Source: a virus. Taken from it: a stretch of 64,000 nt of DNA. The notes below the pieces were generated by a model, which was given only the letters and a program-made list of their open reading frames with translations, was not told where the DNA came from and made no database searches. The position numbers were made by a program, and so were the translations under genes. Positions 48,999-57,085 of the stretch are shown piece after piece. Position 1 is the first letter of the stretch. Every line of letters starts with the position of its first letter. The stretch lies in the IMG/VR virus record IMGVR_UViG_3300020186_000013, positions 124,001-188,000 of that record; one strand, written 5' to 3'.

Positions 48999-49888
48999 TC
49001 GGCTAACTCCTTGCCGAGGGTCTCGCGAACTTCAATGTTCTTGGCCCACGCCGCCAGCAGGATGCGGGGATCGACCCCGAGCTTCCTCGCCTCGTGGATC
49101 AGGCTGTTGATGTCCTTGGGCAGACACGCACCGCCGAAGCCGAGTTCGCCGTCGTGGCCCGGCACGTCCCAGTGGGTGTCGCCCATCCGACTGTCAAGAC
49201 ACGCCACACTGATCGTCCGGGCGTAGTTGATCTGCGTCGCATCACAGATCTGGCGGATCTCGTTGGCGAAGGCGACCTTGGTAGCGAAGAAGGCGTTGGT
49301 CGCCATCTTCACCATCTCCATGACCTTGGCCTCGTCGACGCAGATGGCGGCAAACGGGAACGCCTTGGAGTAGATGGTCTTGGCCGTCCTCATTCCCTCA
49401 TCGAGCATGCCGCCCAGAAGAACGTGCTTCTGGTCGAGGAACTCCTTGACAGCAGTCTTGGCCGAGGAAAACTCAGGGTTGAACACCACGTCCAAGTTGC
49501 GGTACTTGGCGTTCAGGGCGTCCGTCGTGCCCGGCGGCACGGTCGACTTCAGGAGAACAGTGCGTCGTGCGGTCGGCAGGCTGTGGGCGTTCAACTGGGC
49601 ACAGACCTTGTGCACGATCGACGTGTCACAGCTGCCGTCCGGGTTCATGGACGTCGGGACGCACACGAAGACCGGGCCGTGCCGCAGAACGGCCATCATG
49701 TCCCCGACCGACGGGAACTCAGACTTCGTGGGGTCGGTGTCGTACCGATACAGGCGGTAGTGGCCGTAAAACCCCGCCGCCACCGCGTACCCAATGATGC
49801 CGTACCCAACGATACCGAGCATGGTGTGCCGCCGCTGAATCTCATAAGTCGCGGAGAAGTCCTTCGTCCAGCCGGGGAAACTGTCCAC
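48950..49888 (-). CDS. UDP-sugar dehydrogenase, two-domain short form
   Basis: UDP-glucose/GDP-mannose dehydrogenases oxidise nucleotide sugars to uronic acids. GTG 49888 has TAGGAGATCATC upstream; ATG 49822 is an alternative. Visible motifs are the NAD-binding MLGIVGYGIIGYAVAAGF, VFVCVPTSMN, LLKSTVPPGTTD, FNPEFSSAKTAVKEF and the catalytic-cysteine motif FGGACLPKDINSL. At 312 aa the chain stops after the central dimerisation helix, so the usual C-terminal UDP-binding domain (another 100-130 residues) is missing. It overlaps the next gene by 49 bp. Activity may need a partner or be altered. Confidence 0.85.
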   Translation of the reverse strand: MDSFPGWTKDFSATYEIQRRHTMLGIVGYGIIGYAVAAGFYGHYRLYRYDTDPTKSEFPSVGDMMAVLRHGPVFVCVPTSMNPDGSCDTSIVHKVCAQLNAHSLPTARRTVLLKSTVPPGTTDALNAKYRNLDVVFNPEFSSAKTAVKEFLDQKHVLLGGMLDEGMRTAKTIYSKAFPFAAICVDEAKVMEMVKMATNAFFATKVAFANEIRQICDATQINYARTISVACLDSRMGDTHWDVPGHDGELGFGGACLPKDINSLIHEARKLGVDPRILLAAWAKNIEVRETLGKELAECTTASPGVSSSPAIR

Positions 49889-49897
49889 GATGATCTC

Positions 49898-50302
49898 CTA
49901 GCTATCCGCCCGCAAGACGTTGAGGGCGTCTTCAATGTGAAACGCCGCCTGTTTCGACTTGGCGTCGGTCTGCTCCCGCGACCGTGTACGGTCGAGCAGG
50001 ATGGCTAACAGGGCCTCGTCGGTGAGGCCGTGGGTGCCCTCAGACCGGAACTCCAGCACCGTCTGGGACAGCGATTCATCCGAGCTCAAGTGGGACGGCT
50101 GGGCACACGGCTTGGGTGGGGTGTCAGGGCCGCTTGGCGGGGCGTCCGGGTTGCCCGGCTTGTCGTCGGTGCTGAGCCTGGGCACCGACACGCGATACGT
50201 GCCAGGCTGTAACGCCTCGACCGTGACGTGCTCGTTGTCACCGCGACCAACGCGGTGAGTAGTGATCTCGCGGGCGAGCCAGCAGGCTTCGGGAGCGACC
50301 AT
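49898..50302 (-). CDS. Small protein with Pro-rich linker, unknown
   Basis: GGAGGAACAAC precedes ATG 50302. The 134-aa product has a folded start (ACWLAREITTHRVGRGDNEH, VTVEALQPGTYRVSVPRL), a proline/aspartate-rich linker and a helical end (EALLAILLDRTRSREQTDAK, HIEDALNVLRADS). The final helix pattern is like small phage proteins of unknown function that accompany tail or accessory genes. Confidence 0.6.
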   Translation of the reverse strand: MVAPEACWLAREITTHRVGRGDNEHVTVEALQPGTYRVSVPRLSTDDKPGNPDAPPSGPDTPPKPCAQPSHLSSDESLSQTVLEFRSEGTHGLTDEALLAILLDRTRSREQTDAKSKQAAFHIEDALNVLRADS

Positions 50303-50353
50303 GTTGTTCCTCCAGGGGTGACAGGTGGGCAGAGAAAAGGATACTCAACCCGG

Positions 50354-51157
50354 TCACGAACCGCCAGCCGGACGCTGCTGCGGCTGTCCCGGCTCTCCAG
50401 GGGCGTGGCAGTGGACAACGTCACCGGGCTTGAACAATTGCCAGACGTAGCAGGGCCGCAGGCTGCCCACAAGGTACTGCTTGTACCAATCCCGCCAATG
50501 GATGCAATCGCCCTCGTGACCGGGGTACTGCAACATCGCCTCTCCCCCATTCTTCACCTTACGCTCGAACTGGGCATAGCTGCGGAGCGGGTAGTGGTGC
50601 ATCTCCAATGCCGGACTCGTGACGACGTCGCCGGTAAGCCCCTCGACGGCGTGCAACCCCTGGGCCACGTGGACGAACATCGACGGCCGGTGGATCACAC
50701 GCGGGTGGTTGTCCTGGAGCACGCAGAACGGGAAGTCCTTCGGGTCGAACGGACCAACTCGGTCGGGCTCACCCTGCACGGGCTTGTGAATCCACGTCCG
50801 ACCCCGGTCGAGGAAGACCGTAGACACGTTCGCGGGCACGGTCTCCAGGTAGGAGAGGTGCCCCCAGAACTCGTCGGCGTCCAGGTGCATGACCCAGTCG
50901 GGCTTGTACCTCTGGGCGATGTACTTCGCCAGCCCCGTGATCCACTTCGACTGCTCGTAGGTGTGGTTGGGTTGATCGAACACGTCGAGGACATGGGGCC
51001 ACTTCCACTGCAACTCGTCGAGCAACTCCCTGGTCCCGTCCGTGCTGCCGTTGTCCATGATGACGAAGCCGTCCACCCCGCGTTCGTGGTGGTGGCGGAT
51101 ATTGGCCTCGACGATCTCGACCTCGTCCCGGACGAGGAGGGTGGCGACGATCTTCAT
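50354..51157 (-). CDS. GT2-like glycosyltransferase
   Basis: The 267-aa protein starts MKIVATLLVRDEVEIVEANI and has HHHERGVDGFVIMDNGSTDG, the classic GT2 strand with the D-N-G-S-T-D motif. WVMHLDADEFWGHLSYLE near residue 95 is the metal-binding DxD with downstream Glu. A His-rich second half (MHHYPLRSYAQFERKVKNG) is as in Glyco_tranf_2_4 proteins. The start overlaps the upstream stop (ATGA type). It is part of the glycan block. Confidence 0.88.
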   Translation of the reverse strand: MKIVATLLVRDEVEIVEANIRHHHERGVDGFVIMDNGSTDGTRELLDELQWKWPHVLDVFDQPNHTYEQSKWITGLAKYIAQRYKPDWVMHLDADEFWGHLSYLETVPANVSTVFLDRGRTWIHKPVQGEPDRVGPFDPKDFPFCVLQDNHPRVIHRPSMFVHVAQGLHAVEGLTGDVVTSPALEMHHYPLRSYAQFERKVKNGGEAMLQYPGHEGDCIHWRDWYKQYLVGSLRPCYVWQLFKPGDVVHCHAPGEPGQPQQRPAGGS

Positions 51158-51486
51158 TGGTTCAGCTTGCCTTCTGGGCCGGGAGGCTTGTTGCAGTTTT
51201 CGAGTGCCGCCTTCAAAAAGTCGGCCGACGTCTTCTCGTTGTCGACGATGCGGAACTGCTTCTTCACCTCGCAGAAGAACGCTTCGGCACTGGCCGTGTC
51301 GGACGCACCCAGGTGCATCCACTTCGCCTGCCACACCTTCCAGTCCAGAAAGAACGTGTGGATGAGAGCATGGGCCTCGAATGACGCCAATGTGAACTGC
51401 TGGTCGTGGTCGGCGTGCTTCGCCTTCGGGGGCATGTCCTTACCGGCGACCGGCGGGTACAAAGCGTACGGGTTCGTCGAACTCAC
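51154..51486 (-). CDS. Small protein between two glycosyltransferases
   Basis: GTG 51486 follows AAGGAGTCGAC. The 110-aa product is aromatic-rich (HALIHTFFLDWKVWQAKWMH) and then helical (AEAFFCEVKKQFRIVDNEKT, DFLKAALENCNKPPGPEGK). Its starts and stops overlap both glycosyltransferase genes, so it is co-expressed with them. Function unknown. Confidence 0.6.
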   Translation of the reverse strand: MSSTNPYALYPPVAGKDMPPKAKHADHDQQFTLASFEAHALIHTFFLDWKVWQAKWMHLGASDTASAEAFFCEVKKQFRIVDNEKTSADFLKAALENCNKPPGPEGKLNQ

Positions 51487-52388
51487 GTCGACTCCTTCGC
51501 AAGGCGTGCGACGCGGTCCCGCAGGTACTCGACCGAGTCGTGGACGGTGAGGGTCTCCCAGCCCGGACAGCCAGGGCCGACGATCGCGGTCACCAGGAAC
51601 GGATCAGACGTCATGCAGGCTCGTAGCATGAGCCGCTGCCACGGCCGGTCGTGGCTATCGAGGACGAGCTTCAGCTTGTAGTCCGGCACGGCCAGTCGCT
51701 TCTCGGCAGCACGAGCTTCGATCGCGACCTGTCGCAGGCCCTTCTTGTGCAGCTCCTTCATCCGCTCGAACGACTGCTGTTGCCGATTGGCGGGCAGACC
51801 GACGCCGAACCAGTTCTGCCGCACCTCGCCGAAGTGCGTCACGCGGAAACCGAGATCGACCCAACGGGCCTTGGGCCACTTCTCCAGGAACTCCACGTCG
51901 TAGTTGCCGGCGTGGGAGTGCCACGTGTCGAACATCGGCCAGCACTGGCACGCCGGATCATTGGCGTTCCACATCTGGAAATACCCGTACGGCCACGGGT
52001 CGTGGTCGACAATCAGCTTGCCCTTCTCGTCATACCGGCGGGCACCGGCGATCGTGCCGGGCTTGAAGTTCTTCTCGGCGATCTTCCGCCAGTTGGTCTG
52101 AGGCATGATGTCGGAGTCGAAGTGCAGGACGTGGGCGTGGGGGTCCATCGCGGCGTAGGCGACGTTAAGGGCGGCACCCTTGTTGAATGCGGCACCGAAC
52201 TTGCCGAAGACGTCCGTGGTCACCACCCGGATTCGACGGTACTTATTGCACACGTCGATGACGGTCTTATCCTCGGGCTTGGTCACCACCGTTAGGCTGT
52301 CGAGGGTGTCCATCCAGATCGGGAGGGACTGCCGCAGGTAGTTGGCGTAGACGGGGCCGACGCAACACGTGAAGGCATCAATTTCCAT
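51483..52388 (-). CDS. GT2-like glycosyltransferase
   Basis: GGAAG upstream supports ATG 52388 (301 aa). MEIDAFTCCVGPVYANYLRQ opens the fold, with SLTVVTKPEDKTVID and RIRVVTTDVFG as strands. FNKGAALNVAYAAMDPHAHV then LHFDSDIMPQ carries the DxD metal site, and DLGFRVTHFGEVRQNWFGV follows later. This is the GT-A architecture of plant-like or galactosyl-type GT2 proteins with a N-x-G-x-x-x-N motif before the DxD. Likely glycan modification; acceptor unknown. Confidence 0.78.
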   Translation of the reverse strand: MEIDAFTCCVGPVYANYLRQSLPIWMDTLDSLTVVTKPEDKTVIDVCNKYRRIRVVTTDVFGKFGAAFNKGAALNVAYAAMDPHAHVLHFDSDIMPQTNWRKIAEKNFKPGTIAGARRYDEKGKLIVDHDPWPYGYFQMWNANDPACQCWPMFDTWHSHAGNYDVEFLEKWPKARWVDLGFRVTHFGEVRQNWFGVGLPANRQQQSFERMKELHKKGLRQVAIEARAAEKRLAVPDYKLKLVLDSHDRPWQRLMLRACMTSDPFLVTAIVGPGCPGWETLTVHDSVEYLRDRVARLAKEST

Positions 52389-53070
52389 TGGGCTTCCTGG
52401 CAACGCAGTACAAGAAGTTTTCGTGCTCGACGACCTTCTTCATAACGATCTTGACGTCCTCAAACCCCAACCGCGTCAGCACGTAGCGGAGGGAGTCGGC
52501 GGTGTAGAACCACAGGTGGTCGGGGTTCGTCAAGTCCGTATCGTCGGGCACGATAAGATACAGCGGACGGCCCGGTGCGAGCAACCGGTACATCTCTCGC
52601 AGGGCTCCCGGCGAGTCCGGCATATGCTCGGCGGCGTGAGCACACAGCACCAACTGGGCCTGCCCGGTGGCTGCCGCCTCCAACTCCTCGAAGCACCGGT
52701 TCTCCATGTGCACGTGGTGGTTGTCCCGCATCCACTGAGCCGCCCACGGGTCGGGCTCGAAGCCGACGTAGCTGTAGCCAAGCGACTTCAGGTGACTCAC
52801 GTACGGGCTAACCCCCGTGCCGATCTCAACGGCCATGCCGCCGCCCGGCGGGGCGGGCGGCAGCTTACCGAGGGCACCCGTCAACTCTTCAAGGTACTTG
52901 CCCGGACAGAACGTCCCGTTGACCAGCGAACCCAAGCTCTCGTAATACACCTGTCCCCCCGACGGGTGGTCCCGCCGGTACTGAACATGGTGGGCACACT
53001 TCTTCACCGACTTGGTCGCGTACCAAGTCGGGTCGGGAGTAGTGACGCAGCCGCAGGGGTGCTTGGTCAT
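52378..53070 (-). CDS. Class I SAM-dependent methyltransferase
   Basis: The 230-aa product has the SAM-binding motif MAVEIGTGVSPYVSHLKSLG near residue 85, an acidic strand end SYVGFEPDPWAAQWM, and LVLCAHAAEHMPDSPGALRE, the motif-IV region of Methyltransf_11/23 proteins. RLLAPGRPLYLIVPDD follows. An N-terminal cysteine-containing region (HPCGCVTTPDPTWYATKSVK) precedes the catalytic domain. It overlaps the radical SAM gene by 4 bp and the glycosyltransferase by 11 bp, suggesting sugar or lipid methylation. Confidence 0.85.
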   Translation of the reverse strand: MTKHPCGCVTTPDPTWYATKSVKKCAHHVQYRRDHPSGGQVYYESLGSLVNGTFCPGKYLEELTGALGKLPPAPPGGGMAVEIGTGVSPYVSHLKSLGYSYVGFEPDPWAAQWMRDNHHVHMENRCFEELEAAATGQAQLVLCAHAAEHMPDSPGALREMYRLLAPGRPLYLIVPDDTDLTNPDHLWFYTADSLRYVLTRLGFEDVKIVMKKVVEHENFLYCVARKPNGN

Positions 53071-54011
53071 TTGATTGCCGAGTTCTCGATGTAGTTCGTG
53101 ACCAACTTCAACGTCTTCGCGGCCGGTGCCGTGTCGAGGGTGATGAGTTCCACCCGGCGGTTCTTGTCCTTGGGCTTGTAGATGCCCGCGTGGGTCTGGC
53201 TGACCTCCTCGAACTCGCCGTCGCAGGCCAGTTGCCCGAACCGTCGCAGAGGAACACCGCACCGGTGACAGTGAAACTTCACCTGCTTGGCAAACGCCTC
53301 GATGCTGGAACGCCACCACCCCTCCACGATCGGCACGCCCAGGTCGGGCCACTCAGGGTCATCGGCGTGCAACATCGCCTGGGCACCCATGATCTCGCAC
53401 AGGTAACCCCGCAGGCCCCGGCCCGGCACGGCACAGATCATGGCCGACCAGTTCTGGTTGACGTCGCAGTTGGCGATCATCTCCCACCGCTTGCCCTCGT
53501 CGGGCTCGACGTCCATCATCGCCACGAACGGCGGCGAGTGCCGGGAGTCCGTGTCGTGGCCCTTGAGCTGCTTGCGACACTCCGGCCAGTCCCGGTAGAA
53601 CTCGTCGTACGCAACCTGGTCCATGTGGACGTTCAGGTTGCTGACCTCGGGGTTGAACGTGATGCGGGCAGCCTTGCCCTTCCCGAACAGCTTGTTGCAC
53701 CACAGCCCGCACTGCTCCTGGGGGATGTGCTTGCGGAGGATGGTGCACAGCTCCTCGAACTTCGGGTGCATCGCCGGGTTGCCGCCGAAGATGCCCACGA
53801 CCCCGAAGTAGTCCTTGAGGCTGACCACGGCCTGCTCGAACTCCTCGGTGGTGATGTAGACGTTCTTGCCGCCGAGGTTGCTCCCCTGCGTACAGCCGAA
53901 GCACTGCTTGTCGCAGGCACGGGTGATGTGGATCTGGAGGATGCCGTTACGCCAGCACTTCCGCTTCATGCTGGGCGTCACCATCTTCGCCAAGGCTTCC
54001 TGCTCGGTCAT
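53067..54011 (-). CDS. Radical SAM protein
   Basis: The 4Fe-4S/SAM motif is near residue 33: HITRACDKQCFGCTQGS gives CxxxCxxC. FGVVGIFGGNPAMHPKFEEL is the GGEP-like segment contacting SAM, and later VSNLNVHMD and other barrel strands follow. A second cysteine group near 255-275 (FHCHRCGVPLRRFGQLACDG) might hold an auxiliary metal or zinc. The 314-aa protein is similar in layout to pyrimidine- or sugar-modifying radical SAM enzymes. Its neighbours suggest action on glycans, but the substrate is open. Confidence 0.88.
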   Translation of the reverse strand: MTEQEALAKMVTPSMKRKCWRNGILQIHITRACDKQCFGCTQGSNLGGKNVYITTEEFEQAVVSLKDYFGVVGIFGGNPAMHPKFEELCTILRKHIPQEQCGLWCNKLFGKGKAARITFNPEVSNLNVHMDQVAYDEFYRDWPECRKQLKGHDTDSRHSPPFVAMMDVEPDEGKRWEMIANCDVNQNWSAMICAVPGRGLRGYLCEIMGAQAMLHADDPEWPDLGVPIVEGWWRSSIEAFAKQVKFHCHRCGVPLRRFGQLACDGEFEEVSQTHAGIYKPKDKNRRVELITLDTAPAAKTLKLVTNYIENSAIK

Positions 54012-54030
54012 GTCTCACTCCGTTGAGGGT

Positions 54031-54645
54031 TCAGTAATCCGCCGTCGGTCGAACGTACGACGGCGGCGGGTCGGCGGACTTTGGGTAGAACAGCTTATCC
54101 TGTTCGTGCATGACCCGGAAGACCGCTCGGATGGCGTCGACCGGGACGCCGTCGTACACCATCACGATCGCCACCCGTCGGGACACCCGGCGGTACTCGG
54201 CGTACGACCGCGTGTCGTTGTACAGCACGCACGTCAGCGGCACGTGCTTCCAGTACCGGGTCTGCTCCAGGTAAGGCTTGAACGTCGCCGAGGCCCACCG
54301 GAACACGAAGGTCGACTTCTCGTCGTAGCACTTCTTCTCGACGTTGTACCACAGGGCGTCGATGTAGGGGAAGTCCGCGAACTCCGCGTCGACCAGGGCC
54401 TCGGCCGTCAGCCACCGCCTCCCGTTGAGCCGGTTGATGACGCAGACCGCCCGCATCCGCACCTCGGCGTCCTCGCTAGTCGCCGCCGCGTGCTTGAGCT
54501 TGGCGACCACCGCCTCGCCCCGGTACATCAGGTCGGCCGTCGCCCGCTCGCGGACGCGGTACTCCTTGTCGCCCAGTTCGACAATCAGGCGGTCGACAGG
54601 GTCTACGTGGATGGCCAGCACTACGGCCAAGATGAAACCGATCAT
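54031..54645 (-). CDS. Exported/membrane-anchored helical-repeat protein
   Basis: GGAGG seven bases before ATG 54645 sets the start. The 204-aa product has a short hydrophobic N-terminus (MIGFILAVVLAIHVDP) that may be a signal. A HEAT-like helix pair follows (RVRERATADLMYRGEAVVAK, ATSEDAEVRMRAVCVINRLN) and then a mixed domain (YIDALWYNVEKKCYDEKSTF). HEAT-like repeats with RxRAxAxxxL patterns are frequent in planctomycetes. Function unknown. Confidence 0.6.
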   Translation of the reverse strand: MIGFILAVVLAIHVDPVDRLIVELGDKEYRVRERATADLMYRGEAVVAKLKHAAATSEDAEVRMRAVCVINRLNGRRWLTAEALVDAEFADFPYIDALWYNVEKKCYDEKSTFVFRWASATFKPYLEQTRYWKHVPLTCVLYNDTRSYAEYRRVSRRVAIVMVYDGVPVDAIRAVFRVMHEQDKLFYPKSADPPPSYVRPTADY

Positions 54646-54658
54646 TGGCGGTCCTCCG

Positions 54659-55126
54659 TTACACACCTTTCACTCCCCGAGGATGCAGTATGCGGTGCAC
54701 CCGCTTGAGCTGTTTAACCATCTTCGGGATCTCGTGTTGCTCTAGGGTGACCCGTCCTTGCGTCACACTACTGGTGTAAGTCACAGCCCAATCAGCCCGT
54801 GGCATACTCTTGTTCGGGACCGTACCGTCGTACAGCGTTGCCAGCAGCTTGTCGATGAACGCGGCGATGGCTTGACCACTACCGTCACCCACAGTGAAGC
54901 GGACCCACGCAGAATCGCGTTCTCGGTCCCAACCAGGAAACCTCTCGCCTTTCTTCGGTCTGAGCATTTCCGCCATGGTCGGTGTTCGCGTGCCCTGACA
55001 GGAGTAGAGAGTGGCGACCTCTGGGAACAACAACAGAGCTTTAACCAGAGGGGCAATCAACACGTCGACAGGGGATCGTACGGTGACCAGGATAGTCGGG
55101 TGTTCTTTCTTCACAACGACTCGCAT
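54659..55126 (-). CDS. Small soluble protein, unknown
   Basis: The 155-aa product starts MRVVVKKEHPTILVTVRSPV and contains LLLFPEVATLYSCQGTRTPT and VGDGSGQAIAAFIDKLLATL, an alpha/beta pattern with no low complexity. No catalytic motif is identifiable. It lies 9 bp after the GT2 gene. Good coding character; function unknown. Confidence 0.6.
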   Translation of the reverse strand: MRVVVKKEHPTILVTVRSPVDVLIAPLVKALLLFPEVATLYSCQGTRTPTMAEMLRPKKGERFPGWDRERDSAWVRFTVGDGSGQAIAAFIDKLLATLYDGTVPNKSMPRADWAVTYTSSVTQGRVTLEQHEIPKMVKQLKRVHRILHPRGVKGV

Positions 55127-55135
55127 GGTGTGGTC

Positions 55136-55927
55136 TCAGGAGATTGGTCCGCCGTTGCGGACGATGATCTTCGGGTCTGCCTTCGTCTGCTCCAGGAGCT
55201 TCCTGTTCTGGGGGATGCGATTGATCTGCATCTGGCACTTCGGGTGGTCCATGTGGTAGACCGTCGGGTCGGTGAGCACCCGGTAGCGGACGCCCGCCCG
55301 GAAGCACCGCAGGCCGAACTCCTGGTCCTCGGCACCCGAGCCAAGCATCTCCTCCCACATGCCGCCGACGGACTTGGCGATTGCAGTGGGTAAACCCAGG
55401 TGGCACGTCCACAGGTAGCCCTGGATCTCCCACTTGTTATCCCGCACCAGCTCGGCCATCCGCCGCTGGTGCTTGGCCTCGTGCCGCTGCTCGGGCCGAG
55501 CCGGGACCAACCGCTTGATGTCGGCCAGGTGCCGGTCGGTGAGCTGCTTGACAACTTCGAGGGCCACGAACCGACGGAAGCCAATGACGCCACCGTTGCC
55601 CCCGACGGTCGCGTGGCGGGCCACCAGGTCAGCCGGGCACAGGCAATCGTCGTCGACGATAAGCAGGCGAGGTGCCTCGGAGTGCTTGATGCCGACATTG
55701 CGGGTCGCGGCGGCTCCGCACGGCTGGTGGCCGGGCTCGCGAGTCCAGTGGTGCTGGATGCGGAGCCGGTTCTTGAAGCGTTCGACGAGTTCAATCGTAC
55801 TTGTGTCGCCGCCGTCGTTTACCACATGAACCTGGAAGTCCTTCTCCGACTGGAGGGCTAGGCTCTTGAGAGTCTTCTCCAGATAGAAGTTCTTCTTGTG
55901 CGTCGCGATGACCACGGAGACCTTCAT
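55136..55927 (-). CDS. GT2 family glycosyltransferase
   Basis: The 263-aa protein is a clear GT2: MKVSVVIATHKKNFYLEKTL, HVVNDGGDTSTIELVERFKN, AAATRNVGIKHSEAPRLLIV and DDDCLCP (metal-binding DxD near residue 90). A later SGAEDQEFGLRCFRAGVRYR supplies the E-D catalytic base region, and YHMDHPK resembles the usual HxxH ending. Its first codons overlap the small gene at 55791. Confidence 0.9.
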   Translation of the reverse strand: MKVSVVIATHKKNFYLEKTLKSLALQSEKDFQVHVVNDGGDTSTIELVERFKNRLRIQHHWTREPGHQPCGAAATRNVGIKHSEAPRLLIVDDDCLCPADLVARHATVGGNGGVIGFRRFVALEVVKQLTDRHLADIKRLVPARPEQRHEAKHQRRMAELVRDNKWEIQGYLWTCHLGLPTAIAKSVGGMWEEMLGSGAEDQEFGLRCFRAGVRYRVLTDPTVYHMDHPKCQMQINRIPQNRKLLEQTKADPKIIVRNGGPIS

Positions 55928-56102
55928 AGCCGACCTTCTTGTAGCCCAACGCCTTGGCGACGTTGAGGACGTCGATGAACGACGGGAACCGCACCTTCTT
56001 CTCGACCATGAAGCGTCGCACCGCCTGCATGAACTCGATCTCGTCGGGCGTGTACTCCGAGCCGACGGAGGTCTTGCTCAGCCCGTGGTTGGCGTCCGCC
56101 AT
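55791..56102 (-). CDS. Small FPSF..VL..LGYKKV-type protein
   Basis: From ATG 56102 the product is 103 aa. Its core YTPDEIEFMQAVRRFMVEKK followed by VRFPSFIDVLNVAKALGYKK resembles a small family I associate with planctomycete genomes (F-x2-A...FPT...VL..LGYRK). Family members normally end soon after this motif. Here the frame runs 137 bp into the next glycosyltransferase with a basic, unstructured ending, so the natural stop may be lost. The start overlaps the upstream CAP gene's stop. Confidence 0.5.
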   Translation of the reverse strand: MADANHGLSKTSVGSEYTPDEIEFMQAVRRFMVEKKVRFPSFIDVLNVAKALGYKKVGYEGLRGHRDAQEELLSGEDSQEPSPPVGEGLPGSCGKRRRRHKYD

Positions 56103-56674
56103 CACGCCCTCCAGCGAGTGACCCCGCCAGCCGTGTGCGTGAACGTCGAGGTGACCCCGCTGGCCAACTGCATCGACGACGGCGGCTGCCCAAAGACGAC
56201 GCACCAGTAGATCCACCCCTTGGCCGACACGGCAACCCCAAATCCAACATTCCAGTAGGCGGGGTTGAGAATGTTGTTGCGGTGCGGCGGTGAACCGATC
56301 CAGTCCCGGAACACGGACGCGGGCGTCGTCTGCCCGGCGGCGATGTTCTCGCCGCACGAGCGGTACAGGTAGCCCGCCGTTGCAATGCGGTCGCTGACCA
56401 CCGGCTCGCCCGGCAACTGGTGCGACATGCGGTCGGCCTTGGCCATCGCGTCAGCGTGGACCTGGGCTGCCGTGCACAGCTTGCCGTTGAGCAACAGGAT
56501 CGAGACGCGGCGTTCCGCCCGGTAGTCGTTGTGGAGAATGAGCAGCTTCGCCGCCGTCTCGTTGGCCGAGGGCGGTTGAGTCGGCCACGGGTTGGTGTTG
56601 GGAGGCAGTGGCTCGGGTCGCTTGCCGAAGAGAACCCAGGCAAACCACTCACGCCACGTCATGCTGTTGTCCAC
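56102..56674 (-). CDS. CAP/SCP-domain protein
   Basis: GTG 56674 with AAGGAGGCGAAC upstream gives 190 aa. After a short N-terminal helix the CAP domain is complete: LLILHNDYRAERRVSILLLN, AAQVHADAMAKADRMSHQLP, YRSCGENIAAGQTTPASVFR, WIGSPPHRNNILNPAYWNVG, and GFGVAVSAKGWIYWCVVFGQ. These include the His and Glu of the conserved cleft. It is unlike the short CAP protein at 47441. CAP proteins act outside the cell; here no clear signal peptide is present apart from the hydrophobic MTWREWFAWVLFG start. Confidence 0.85.
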   Translation of the reverse strand: MDNSMTWREWFAWVLFGKRPEPLPPNTNPWPTQPPSANETAAKLLILHNDYRAERRVSILLLNGKLCTAAQVHADAMAKADRMSHQLPGEPVVSDRIATAGYLYRSCGENIAAGQTTPASVFRDWIGSPPHRNNILNPAYWNVGFGVAVSAKGWIYWCVVFGQPPSSMQLASGVTSTFTHTAGGVTRWRA

Positions 56675-56696
56675 GTTCGCCTCCTTGCGAGTTAGA

Positions 56697-57047
56697 TCAG
56701 CAACTCTTGAACTCTCCGTCGACGAGGTGCCCGTGCCAGCCGCAGCAGCCTTTGCACAGGATCGACGGAGACAGCGTTAGCGTGGAAGGATCTTCCAGTG
56801 ACCCCTTCACGGCGTCCCAGCTCGGCGGGGGCTCGGGCTTGGGGTGCCCGACAATAATCCCGCCCACGTCGCCGCACCCAGGACAGGCGAAGGTGAGGAA
56901 GCCCCCACGACCCTGGTCGGGGTGACCCTCGCACGACCCCGGCTCGGCGTACCGCTGAGCCATCAGATCCTTCTCGGGATCGTCGTCGGGTGACTTGACG
57001 ACGATCGCCCTGACAGTTCGTTTCACGTCGACGAGCGGACGTTCCAT
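56697..57047 (-). CDS. Small zinc-binding protein, DUF6527-like
   Basis: The 116-aa product has FACPGCGDVGGIIVGHPKPE, then PSWDAVKGSLEDPSTLTLSP followed by SILCKGCCGWHGHLVDGEFK. The order of CPxCG, a W before G-x-x-x-x-PTL-x-PSI and C-x-x-WHG-x-L-x-x-G-x-F resembles DUF6527-type phage proteins. Function of that family is not established. AAGGAGTTGAC precedes ATG 57047. Confidence 0.65.
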   Translation of the reverse strand: MERPLVDVKRTVRAIVVKSPDDDPEKDLMAQRYAEPGSCEGHPDQGRGGFLTFACPGCGDVGGIIVGHPKPEPPPSWDAVKGSLEDPSTLTLSPSILCKGCCGWHGHLVDGEFKSC

Positions 57048-57085
57048 GTCAACTCCTTATGGGAACCAGAGTCACGGCCAGCTCC

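Noticed and set aside
56697-57047. Zinc-finger protein as a transcription factor
   Set aside because: The Cys pattern with PTL/PSI and WHG motifs fits a DUF6527-like domain better than a DNA-binding finger.
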